From positions 1-5,025 of the forward strand of contig JAGRKR010000429.1 of NCBI GenBank assembly GCA_020442225.1: a stretch of 5,025 nucleotides of DNA. The letters run 5' to 3'. The notes beneath the pieces were generated by a model. It saw only the letters and a list, made by a program, of their open reading frames with translations, was not told the DNA's origin and searched no databases. This stretch comes from Hyphomicrobiaceae bacterium. GTDB taxonomy: Bacteria > Pseudomonadota > Alphaproteobacteria > Rhizobiales > Hyphomicrobiaceae. Both the position numbers and the translations under genes were made by a program. This document shows positions 1-5,025 of the stretch, piece after piece. The stretch's first letter is position 1. Each line of letters begins with the position of its first letter.

Positions 1-1289
1 ACGATGCCGGCGATGCCGGGCAGCGTCAGCGTCGACTGCAAGAAGGTCATCAGCCCGAGGATCAGGACGATGTTGATGGTTACGGCGATGACGGCGAAGA
101 TGCCGAACAGGCCGTACGCGAAGACCATGAACACGACGACGCCGACGGAGCCGACGACAGCGGCGAGCGCGCCGGCCTTGATCGAGTCCGAGCCGAGGCT
201 CGGGCCGACGGTCCGCTCCTCGACGACGGTGAGCGAGGTCGGCAAGGCGCCCGAGCTCAGAAGGATGCCGAGACGGTTGGCGCTCTGCACGGTGAAGCTG
301 CCGCTGATCTGACCCGAGCCGCCCAGGATGGGCTCGCGGATCACTGGCGCGGAGATGACCTTGCCGTCGAGCACGATGGCGAAGCGCTGACCGACGAAGC
401 GTTGCGTCACGGCGCCGAACTTCTTGGCGCCAGTGGTGTTGAAGCGGAAGTTCACCACCGGCTCGTTGGTGCGGCTGTCGAAGCCCGCCTCGGAGCTGAC
501 GAGATCCTCGCCGCCGACGATGGCACGCTCCTGGAGCAGTTCGAAGCCGCCGCCATCCTCCTCGGAGGGAAAGAGCTTGTAGCCGGCCGGGATGCGCGTC
601 GCCCTGGCGTCGTCGGCGGAGACGGTGGGATGCACGAGGTGGAAGGTGAGCTTGGCCGTCTGCTTCAGGCGGGCGCGGGTCTCGGAGGTGTCCTCGACGC
701 CCGGCTCCTGGATGACGATACGGTCGGCACCCTGGCGCTGCAGCGTGATCTCGCGGTTGCCGCCGGGATCGAGGCGACGGCGCACGATCTCGATGACCGA
801 GCTCATGGCCGTGTCGATGCGCGCGCGCACCGCCGCTTCCGTCGGCGCCACCACGATGCGGTTGCTACCCTCCTGCGTCACCGAGAGATCGGGCGTGCCG
901 GCAGCGAGCACCGAGCCTCCGATCTGCTGGATCATGCCGCGCAGATCCTTGACCGCCTTGTCGACGTCTTCGACCTTGACGATGGTCACCTGGACCTTGT
1001 CACCGACGTTGCCGAGACCGGTATAGCCGATCTGCGCTTTGCGCAGGCGCGAGCGCATGTCGTCGCGGATGTTGTCGAGCCACTCCTTCTTCAGTCCGGC
1101 GACATCGATCTGGGCGAGCATGTGGGCGCCGCCGCGCAGGTCGAGCCCCAGGTTGATCTGGCTGTTGTAGAGCCAGCCCGGCCAGGACTTGATCGAGGTC
1201 TTGGAGAAGAAGTTGGGCACCGCCGCCATCGCGCCCAACAGGCACGTGAGCACGATCGCGACGATCTTCCAGCGTGAAAAATGCAGCAT
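1..1289 (-). CDS. secD: Protein translocase subunit SecD (partial, C-terminus beyond left edge)
   Basis: SecD is an inner-membrane subunit of the SecDF complex, which uses the proton motive force to assist late steps of Sec-dependent export on the periplasmic side. The visible 429 residues start MLHFSRWKIVAIVL. Residues about 7-24 form the first membrane segment. The family signature LGLDLRGG follows at 47-54, then the large periplasmic region. The segment GALPTSLTVVEERTVGPSLG at about 347-366 is the conserved stretch just before the membrane domain. Two hydrophobic segments lie at about 372-392 and 395-416. The visible part ends in LTLPGIAGI (421-429), directly before the conserved helix that normally carries the proton-relay Asp. 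About 100 more residues are expected in an alphaproteobacterial SecD of usual length. The start is supported by GAGG (1300-1303) ten bases upstream. It lies 55 bases after yajC on the same strand, so the two are probably one operon, with secF expected next outside the window. No frameshift is seen. Identification is very secure. Confidence 0.97.
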   Translation of the reverse strand, partial: MLHFSRWKIVAIVLTCLLGAMAAVPNFFSKTSIKSWPGWLYNSQINLGLDLRGGAHMLAQIDVAGLKKEWLDNIRDDMRSRLRKAQIGYTGLGNVGDKVQVTIVKVEDVDKAVKDLRGMIQQIGGSVLAAGTPDLSVTQEGSNRIVVAPTEAAVRARIDTAMSSVIEIVRRRLDPGGNREITLQRQGADRIVIQEPGVEDTSETRARLKQTAKLTFHLVHPTVSADDARATRIPAGYKLFPSEEDGGGFELLQERAIVGGEDLVSSEAGFDSRTNEPVVNFRFNTTGAKKFGAVTQRFVGQRFAIVLDGKVISAPVIREPILGGSGQISGSFTVQSANRLGILLSSGALPTSLTVVEERTVGPSLGSDSIKAGALAAVVGSVGVVVFMVFAYGLFGIFAVIAVTINIVLILGLMTFLQSTLTLPGIAGI

Positions 1290-1344
1290 TGCGGCAGGGC
1301 CTCGCTCGCGTACCTATGGACCGGCAGGGACTGGCGCGTGGCGC

Positions 1345-1671
1345 TCAGGCGCCTTCCTTGACGGGCTCACCCTTGCTGCGCACCTCGGAGATCGTGCCCC
1401 GGATGACGCGGATGCGGACGTTGTCGGCGATCTCGATCTCGAGTTCGGCGTCGTCCTTCACGCGCGTCACCTTGCCGATGATGCCGCCCGACGTCACAAC
1501 CGTGTCGCCGCGGCGCAGGTTCTGGACCATTTCCCTGTGCAGCCTCAGCTTCTGCTGCTGGGGGCGGAACAGCAGGAAATAGAAGATGACGAACATCATA
1601 AGGATAGGCAGCAGCGACATGAACATGTCGCCCCCGCCCGAACCTGCGGCGTAGGCAGGCGTGATGAACAT
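1345..1671 (-). CDS. yajC: Preprotein translocase subunit YajC
   Basis: YajC is a small single-span inner-membrane protein that associates with SecDF and the SecYEG translocon as an accessory factor. The 108-residue product has a short N-terminal segment (MFITPAYAAG, then a glycine-rich stretch). One membrane helix follows at about 17-35, ending in the hallmark YFLLFRPQQQK motif (31-41). The C-terminal cytoplasmic domain carries the conserved LRRGDTVVTSGGIIGKV segment (52-68), and the tail is charged. The length matches the family. The frame stays open to an ATG at 1716, but the ATG at 1671 is preferred. It has GAAGGG (1686-1681) nine bases upstream, and the MFITPAYA beginning is typical of alphaproteobacterial YajC. 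It is the first gene of a yajC-secD operon on the minus strand and is transcribed divergently from the ATPase gene at 1936. Identification is very secure. Confidence 0.96.
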   Translation of the reverse strand: MFITPAYAAGSGGGDMFMSLLPILMMFVIFYFLLFRPQQQKLRLHREMVQNLRRGDTVVTSGGIIGKVTRVKDDAELEIEIADNVRIRVIRGTISEVRSKGEPVKEGA

Positions 1672-1680
1672 CTGCAGCGT

Positions 1681-1686
1681 CCCTTC
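1681..1686 (-). promoter_or_regulatory. Ribosome binding site of yajC
   Basis: On the minus strand this reads GAAGGG within GAAGGGACG, a good anti-16S match nine bases before the ATG at 1671. It decides the start in favour of the 108-residue YajC over the 123-residue form that would begin at 1716. Confidence 0.7.
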
Positions 1687-1720
1687 GCGTGATGATATCC
1701 GAGTACACCAATACACCCTC

Positions 1721-1740
1721 CCGATCGGTGGTCCGACCGG
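1721..1740 (-). repeat. Perfectly pairable 8-bp inverted repeat in the yajC leader
   Basis: Read on the minus strand the sequence is CCGGTCGG-ACCA-CCGATCGG. In RNA all eight positions pair, seven Watson-Crick and one G-U, closing a four-base ACCA loop. The right arm (1721-1728, CCGATCGG) is itself a perfect palindrome, and the two arms also form a near direct repeat (CCGATCGG/CCGACCGG). No T-run follows, so it does not look like an intrinsic terminator. It lies between the proposed yajC promoter and the yajC start, about 50 bases before the start codon. It could be a leader hairpin or a protein-binding operator. The structure is seen directly; any role is inference. Confidence 0.5.
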
Positions 1741-1766
1741 CAGGTGTGCCGTGCTGATCGCGGCCG

Positions 1767-1794
1767 ACTATAGTGTCGCTTGGCCGCTTTGCAA
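1767..1794 (-). promoter_or_regulatory. Candidate sigma-70-type promoter for yajC-secD
   Basis: On the minus strand a -35-like TTGCAA (1794-1789) is followed by a 16-base spacer and a -10-like TATAGT (1772-1767). These match the TTGACA and TATAAT consensus at 4/6 and 5/6 positions. Transcription would begin near 1760, giving a leader of roughly 90 bases before the yajC ATG at 1671. The -10 lies in the palindrome ACTATAGT, so a TATAGT also reads on the plus strand (1769-1774), but no plausible -35 sits at the right distance there. The site falls in the intergenic region where a divergent promoter is needed. Prediction by eye only. Confidence 0.45.
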
Positions 1795-1935
1795 CAACCT
1801 CGCGAAGATGGCAGAGGGCGTGACGCTTTCAACCCACTCGTCTATGAAGGCCAGCGACAACGCCGGCCTCGAGCAGCGGCGGCCCCGCCAAGCCCCCTGC
1901 CAGACGGCATCGAACGAGGAGCGACCGAGACCATC

Positions 1936-2832
1936 ATGCTACCTGTGAAGAGCGCGGAAAATGACCTCATCGAGCGCCTGGAGCGCCTTGCAGCCGCGCT
2001 CGAGCGGATGGCGCCGCCAGCGAGCGCAGCCCCGGACCTCGACGCCGCCGAGGCCTTTGTCTGGCAAGCCAACCCCGAGAAGTTCCTGCCGGTCCAGCGC
2101 GTGAACCGCGTACCGATGCAGCTCCTCAAGGCCATCGACAGCTCGGCCGAGCAACTGCTGGCGAACACGGAGCGTTTCGCCAACGGCCTGCCCGCCAACA
2201 ATGCCCTGCTCTGGGGCGCCCGCGGCATGGGCAAGAGCTCCCTCGTCAAGGCGACGCACGCCCTGGTCCGCTCGCGCCTCGACAAGACGAAGCGCAAGAC
2301 GGAGGACTTGAAACTCGTCGAGATCCACCGCGAGGACATCGACACGCTGCCGCGCTGCCTGGCGATCCTGAAGGAGAGCAAGCACCGCTTCATCGTCTTC
2401 TGCGACGACCTGTCGTTCGACCACGACGACACGTCCTACAAGTCCCTGAAGGCGGTGCTCGAGGGTGGCATCGAAGGCCGGCCCGTGAACGTCATCTTCT
2501 ACGCCACCTCGAACCGCCGCCATCTCATGCCGCGCGACATGATGGACAACGAGCGCTCGACGGCGATCAATCCCTCCGAGGCCATCGAGGAGAAGGTGTC
2601 GCTGTCCGACCGATTCGGCCTCTGGCTCGGCTTCCACAATTGCAGCCAGGACGACTTCTTCGAGATGATCCGCGGCTACGTCCGCCATTACGGTCTCGAT
2701 ATCGAGCCGGAAGAGCTCAGACGCCAGGCGCTGGAATGGTCGATGACGCGCGGCTCGCGCTCCGGCCGCGTCGCCTTCCAGTTCATCCAGGACCTGGCCG
2801 GCCGTCTCGGCAAGTCCCTGACGGAGACCTGA
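1936..2832 (+). CDS. AAA+ family ATPase, DUF815 (COG2607-like), function unknown
   Basis: This 298-residue protein is an AAA+ P-loop ATPase of the DUF815 family, whose cellular role is not established. The N-terminus is a short charged helix (ENDLIERLERLAAALERM, about residues 8-25). The ATPase core shows Walker A GARGMGKSS (94-102, with Lys100 and Ser101), Walker B FIVFCDD (152-158) and a sensor-1-like TSNRRHL (191-197, Asn193). Then comes the family stretch ENERSTAINPSEAIEEKVSLSDRFG up to about 228, with arginine-finger candidates, and a sensor-2-like RGSRSGR ending at Arg278. No membrane segment or signal peptide is visible, so it is probably cytosolic. The frame is open upstream to an ATG at 1780, but the ATG at 1936 gives the normal family N-terminus. 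A GAGGAG (1916-1921) lies 14 bases before it, which is rather far. It is divergent from yajC-secD and probably co-transcribed with the thioesterase 46 bases downstream. Family assignment is confident; function is unknown. Confidence 0.9.
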   Translation: MLPVKSAENDLIERLERLAAALERMAPPASAAPDLDAAEAFVWQANPEKFLPVQRVNRVPMQLLKAIDSSAEQLLANTERFANGLPANNALLWGARGMGKSSLVKATHALVRSRLDKTKRKTEDLKLVEIHREDIDTLPRCLAILKESKHRFIVFCDDLSFDHDDTSYKSLKAVLEGGIEGRPVNVIFYATSNRRHLMPRDMMDNERSTAINPSEAIEEKVSLSDRFGLWLGFHNCSQDDFFEMIRGYVRHYGLDIEPEELRRQALEWSMTRGSRSGRVAFQFIQDLAGRLGKSLTET

Positions 2833-2878
2833 GCGCGGCGCCCGCCCTCTCACCCGCCCTTTTGCACCCGAGCAGGAT

Positions 2879-3322
2879 ATGAGCACCGAAAAGAAGCCCA
2901 TCGGCACGCGCGCCGACTATCCGCACCATCTGGCGATCCCGACGCGCTGGATGGACAACGACCTCTACGGTCACGTCAACAACGTCGTCTACTACTCCTA
3001 TTTCGACACGCTGCTGAACCGCTACCTGATCGACCATGGCGGCTTCGACATCCACAATGCCGGCGTGATCGGCATCGCCGTCGAGACGTTCTGCCGCTTC
3101 CACCGCTCGTTCGCCTATCCCGAGGTCGTCGACGGCGGCTTGAGGGTCGGGCACCTCGGGACATCCTCCGTCCGCTACGAGATCGGGTTGTTCGGGCAAG
3201 GCGACGATACGGCCCGCGCCGAGGGCCATTTCGTGCACGTATTCGTCGACCGCTCGACCCAGCGCCCGGTGCCGATCCCCGATCCGATCCGGGCCGCCCT
3301 CGCCCGCATCCGGCGCTCCTGA
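2879..3322 (+). CDS. Acyl-CoA thioesterase, 4-hydroxybenzoyl-CoA thioesterase (4HBT/YbgC-like) hotdog family
   Basis: The 147-residue protein is a single hotdog-fold thioesterase expected to hydrolyse an acyl- or aryl-CoA thioester in the cytosol. The substrate cannot be told from sequence. The motif RWMDNDLYGHVNNVVYY (residues 23-39) is the family active-site region. Asp28 lines up with the catalytic Asp17 of Pseudomonas 4-hydroxybenzoyl-CoA thioesterase, and GHVNN (31-35) begins the central hotdog helix. The VETFCRFHRSFAYPEVVDGGLRVGHLGTSSVRYEIGLF region (68-105) is the usual following strand set, and length is normal. The ATG at 2879 is the only credible start: upstream codons back to the ATPase stop contain no ATG, GTG or TTG in frame. 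Its AGGA (2874-2877) sits only one base before the ATG, so initiation may rely on a weaker GAG (2870-2872) or on translational coupling to the ATPase gene. Fold and class are secure; it could act on medium-chain acyl-CoA or be a housekeeping YbgC-like enzyme. Confidence 0.9.
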   Translation: MSTEKKPIGTRADYPHHLAIPTRWMDNDLYGHVNNVVYYSYFDTLLNRYLIDHGGFDIHNAGVIGIAVETFCRFHRSFAYPEVVDGGLRVGHLGTSSVRYEIGLFGQGDDTARAEGHFVHVFVDRSTQRPVPIPDPIRAALARIRRS

Positions 3323-3330
3323 GGCTGCGT

Positions 3331-3376
3331 CACGTCCTGGTTCACGAGCATGGCCTGCGACGATGTGAACCGCGTG
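3331..3376 (+). repeat. Imperfect hairpin downstream of the thioesterase gene
   Basis: GGTTCAC (3339-3345) pairs perfectly with GTGAACC (3365-3371). Just outside it CACG (3331-3334) pairs with CGTG (3373-3376), across an asymmetric internal loop of four bases against one. Within the 19-base apical loop GCA/TGC (3348-3350 and 3356-3358) could pair further. It begins eight bases after the thioesterase stop codon, where a transcript end would be expected, but no T-run follows. It may be a weak or Rho-assisted terminator or a 3'-end stabilising structure. The pairing is seen; the role is inference. Confidence 0.35.
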
Positions 3377-3494
3377 CGGCAGTGCAGCAACTCATCTCGA
3401 GAAAAGCAACGTCCGGGTGATTTTGCGCAGCCTGAGCCTCTACTCCGGACGCCTCAGAATCAGACACTATCAAGTCAGTGATCGCAGACCATCC

Positions 3495-3500
3495 GGGGGA
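3495..3500 (+). promoter_or_regulatory. Ribosome binding site of the small exported protein gene
   Basis: GGGGGA lies six bases before the ATG at 3507, in good Shine-Dalgarno position. It decides the start: an in-frame GTG at 3417 would add 30 residues in front of what is otherwise a clean signal peptide. Confidence 0.65.
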
Positions 3501-3506
3501 TTCGAG

Positions 3507-3854
3507 ATGATCGGTAGACGTATCGTAAGTATTGCCGCGGGTTTGTTGATGTTGCCGCTGGCCGGCAGCATTGCACACGCCGACGAGACCGGCATTGCCA
3601 GCATCCATAGCTGGGTCAAGGTCGGCCGCAAGACTTGCATGGCCACCCACTTCCATTACGGCAACAGCAGCGGCCAGCGGACCAAGAAGGCCGCGATGCA
3701 GGTTGCCGTGCAGGACTGGGCGTCGTTTACCGCCACCGAGTACGGCACCTCCTGGGCCCGCTTCTCGATCGCCGGCAGCCGCTCCGTTAAATGCGGTCAG
3801 ACTTCGAGCGGCTGGAGCTGCGCCGTGGAGGCGCGCCCCTGCCGTCCGTTCTAG
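3507..3854 (+). CDS. Small exported four-cysteine protein of unknown function
   Basis: This 115-residue protein has a clear Sec signal peptide: a basic start (MIGRRIV), a hydrophobic core (about 8-19) and a likely cleavage after AHA (residue 25), leaving about 90 residues in the periplasm or outside. The mature part contains exactly four cysteines (44, 96, 105, 112), enough for two disulfides. Its pattern is C-M-A-T-H-F-H-Y-G-N (44-53), then an Ala-rich stretch with a conserved-looking QDWASFTATEYGTSWARF (69-86), then SVKCGQ...GWSCAVEARPCRPF to the end. I recall similar hypothetical proteins in Rhizobiales genomes, but no function is known to me. It is flanked by a 184-base upstream spacer and a convergent amidase gene, so it is probably transcribed alone. 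Its codons (for example GGT, CGT, AGT, GTA, several TTG) look less GC-biased at the 5' end than those of its neighbours. No enzyme motif is visible. The gene is likely real; its role is open. Confidence 0.8.
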   Translation: MIGRRIVSIAAGLLMLPLAGSIAHADETGIASIHSWVKVGRKTCMATHFHYGNSSGQRTKKAAMQVAVQDWASFTATEYGTSWARFSIAGSRSVKCGQTSSGWSCAVEARPCRPF

Positions 3855-3891
3855 AGTTCGATCACTCTGGTTTCCGAGTTGGTGTCGCCCA

Positions 3892-3924
3892 GACCGGCCG
3901 TGGCAGTGCTTGCTCCGGCCGGTC
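3892..3924. terminator. GC-rich hairpin between convergent genes, candidate terminator
   Basis: GACCGGCCG (3892-3900) pairs perfectly with CGGCCGGTC (3916-3924), a nine-base-pair stem. Inside the 15-base loop GCA (3903-3905) can pair with TGC (3911-3913), leaving a five-base tip. It lies in the 82-base spacer between the stop codons of the exported-protein gene (3854) and the amidase gene (3937), exactly where a shared bidirectional terminator would be expected. The downstream plus-strand sequence (GCCCATTTCTGG) has only a short T-run and the minus side has none, so intrinsic termination may be weak. Confidence 0.5.
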
Positions 3925-3936
3925 GCCCATTTCTGG

Positions 3937-5025
3937 CTAGGGCGACATCCGCCGAGACTGCCGCGCCAGCCAATCGAGGTCAGGTGACGGACGGCGGGTC
4001 TTCTCGTTGCGGGCCAGTTCCGCCTCGAGCGCCAGGGCGATTGCCAGCGTGCGCTCGTCCGAGCCGTAGGGGCCGACGACCTGAATGCCGAACGGCAACC
4101 CCTTGTGATCGCGCCCGGCCGGCAGCACGACAACGCTCGCCAGCACCATCGAGAGCGCCCAGGTGATCGTGTACCAGCTCATGTAGGTCGCGAGCTTGCG
4201 CCCGTCGATTTCGTCGAGGAAGAGCCGCGCGTGCGGGAACGGCGATACCGCCGTCGCCGGGGCGATCAACACGTCGATCTCGTCAAACAGGGCATTGAAG
4301 CGGTGAAAGAGCCGCGTCTGCTCGGCCTTGGCCCAGGCGACGTCGTAGATGGTGTGCCGAAGCCCCCGCTCGGTGTTGTCGACGACGTTGCGCCCGAGCA
4401 GATCGCGATGCGTCTTGAGCCGCTCGCCGTGCTCCTCGACGCAGTAGAGCCCGCGCAGGATCTCGAACGCCTCCTCGATCCGCGCGAAATCCGGATCGCG
4501 ATCCTCGGCCGTCCGAAAGGCCGGCCGGATCAGGTCGGTCCGCTCGTGAAAGACGGTGCGGATGGCGCGGTCGAGCGGCGCGCAGCCGAGATCGGCCGAG
4601 ATGCCCACCCGCAGGCGTGACAGGTCGGCCGGCGCGAGCGGCGCCACCGGCCCGGCCGGTCGGAGGCTTGAAAGCGGATCGAGCCGGTGCGGGGCGCCTT
4701 CCGCCTCCAGCAGCAGGTGCACGTCCGCGACCGTCCGCGCCATCGGACCGAGCACATACATCGGCATGAAGGCCGAGGCGCGCGCCGCGCAGGGTACGAC
4801 GCCGGGCGAGGGCCGGAAGCCCACGACGCCGCAGAAGCTCGCCGGCGTTCTGAGCGAGCCGCCATAGTCCGAGCCGGTTGCCAGCGGCACCATGCCCGTC
4901 GCCAGCGCCACCGCCGAGCCACCCGATGAGCCGCCGCAGGTGAGCGTAGGATCGAACGGGTTGCCGGTCGCGCCGTAGACGAGGTTCGTCGTATTGGAGC
5001 CGGCGCCGAACTCCGGCGTATTGGT
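3937..5025 (-). CDS. Amidase signature family hydrolase (partial, N-terminus beyond right edge)
   Basis: Amidase-signature enzymes hydrolyse amide bonds with a Ser-cis-Ser-Lys triad. The visible 362 residues open in-frame at the right edge. They contain the glycine-serine signature GGSSGGS (visible residues 31-37, supplying the cis-serine), followed by LATGSDYGGSLRTPA, whose Ser57 is the expected nucleophile. FCGVVGFRPSPG then completes the signature. Towards the C-terminus come FDEIDVLIAPATAVSPFP and LPFGIQVVGPYGSDERTLAIALALE, the usual family ending. The catalytic Lys and about 100 N-terminal residues lie outside the window. No signal peptide can be judged. The sequence resembles the general amidase / 6-aminohexanoate-cyclic-dimer hydrolase type more than GatA, because neither a gatB nor a gatC gene is adjacent here, but the substrate cannot be assigned. 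It is convergent with the exported-protein gene. The GTG at 4911 falls inside the signature and is not a start. Family is secure; specificity is unknown. Confidence 0.93.
   Translation of the reverse strand, partial: TNTPEFGAGSNTTNLVYGATGNPFDPTLTCGGSSGGSAVALATGMVPLATGSDYGGSLRTPASFCGVVGFRPSPGVVPCAARASAFMPMYVLGPMARTVADVHLLLEAEGAPHRLDPLSSLRPAGPVAPLAPADLSRLRVGISADLGCAPLDRAIRTVFHERTDLIRPAFRTAEDRDPDFARIEEAFEILRGLYCVEEHGERLKTHRDLLGRNVVDNTERGLRHTIYDVAWAKAEQTRLFHRFNALFDEIDVLIAPATAVSPFPHARLFLDEIDGRKLATYMSWYTITWALSMVLASVVVLPAGRDHKGLPFGIQVVGPYGSDERTLAIALALEAELARNEKTRRPSPDLDWLARQSRRMSP

Larger units (their letters stand above)
1672..1935. other. Divergent intergenic region, yajC / DUF815 ATPase
   Basis: These 264 bases separate the two divergent starts. 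They hold the yajC ribosome binding site, the inverted repeat at 1721-1740 and the candidate yajC promoter at 1767-1794. The part from about 1800 to 1935, the leader of the ATPase gene, shows no convincing -35/-10 pair by eye; only the GAGGAG at 1916-1921 stands out. Frames are open across parts of it on both strands, as is usual in GC-rich DNA, but none reads like a protein I can recognise. Confidence 0.6.

Noticed and set aside
402..1277. Long open frame (291 codons) on the plus strand
   Set aside because: It lies entirely antisense to secD, whose protein is unmistakable; its His/Asp/Ala/Arg-rich translation is typical of a GC-rich shadow frame.
1672..1716. Extended ATG start of YajC at 1716
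   Set aside because: The added 15 residues do not resemble YajC and the ATG at 1671 has a well-spaced GAAGGG.
1769..1774. Plus-strand TATAGT as a -10 for the ATPase gene
   Set aside because: It exists only because ACTATAGT is palindromic; no -35-like element lies 16-18 bases upstream on the plus strand.
1780..1935. In-frame 52-codon N-terminal extension of the ATPase from ATG 1780
   Set aside because: The extension is Arg/Ala/Pro-rich with no family resemblance and overlaps the proposed yajC promoter; the ATG at 1936 gives the normal family N-terminus.
1939..2907. Long open frame (322 codons) on the minus strand
   Set aside because: Antisense to the DUF815 ATPase, which has intact Walker motifs; the antisense translation has no recognisable motif.
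3417..3506. Extended GTG start of the exported protein
   Set aside because: It would bury the signal peptide 30 residues inside; the ATG at 3507 has a good ribosome binding site.
3342..4133. 263-codon open frame on the minus strand
   Set aside because: It covers the exported-protein gene antisense, the convergent spacer and the amidase 3' end in another frame; composition is low-complexity Arg/Ser/Ala-rich.

Overview
The window is a dense, GC-rich bacterial chromosomal segment. Its gene content and the sequence character of its proteins (a stand-alone SecD with YajC, next to a DUF815-type AAA+ ATPase) best fit an alphaproteobacterium, probably of the Hyphomicrobiales/Rhizobiales. This placement is inferred from protein resemblance only; no rRNA or other marker gene is present.

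Layout. Positions 1-1289 (minus strand) hold the N-terminal 429 codons of secD, running off the left edge. Positions 1345-1671 (minus) hold yajC, 55 bases upstream of secD and evidently in the same operon. A 264-base divergent intergenic region (1672-1935) carries a plausible yajC promoter and a strong small inverted repeat. Positions 1936-2832 (plus) encode an AAA+ ATPase of the DUF815 family, followed after 46 bases by a hotdog-fold acyl-CoA thioesterase (2879-3322), probably co-transcribed. A 184-base spacer with an imperfect hairpin leads to a small exported four-cysteine protein of unknown function (3507-3854, plus). A compact convergent spacer with a GC-rich hairpin (3892-3924) separates it from an amidase-signature-family hydrolase on the minus strand (3937-5025), whose N-terminus lies beyond the right edge.

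How it works together. YajC and SecD are accessory parts of the Sec translocon: SecD (with SecF, expected past the left edge) uses the proton motive force to assist late steps of protein export, and YajC associates with SecDF. The DUF815 ATPase diverges from them; I recall this neighbourhood as common in alphaproteobacteria, but its functional meaning is unknown. The thioesterase, the small exported protein and the amidase look like ordinary chromosomal neighbours with no visible shared pathway. I see no mobile element, CRISPR array, tRNA, rRNA or defence system, and no convincing undescribed multi-gene system. The most unusual items are the small exported cysteine protein and the hairpin/operator-like repeat in the yajC leader.
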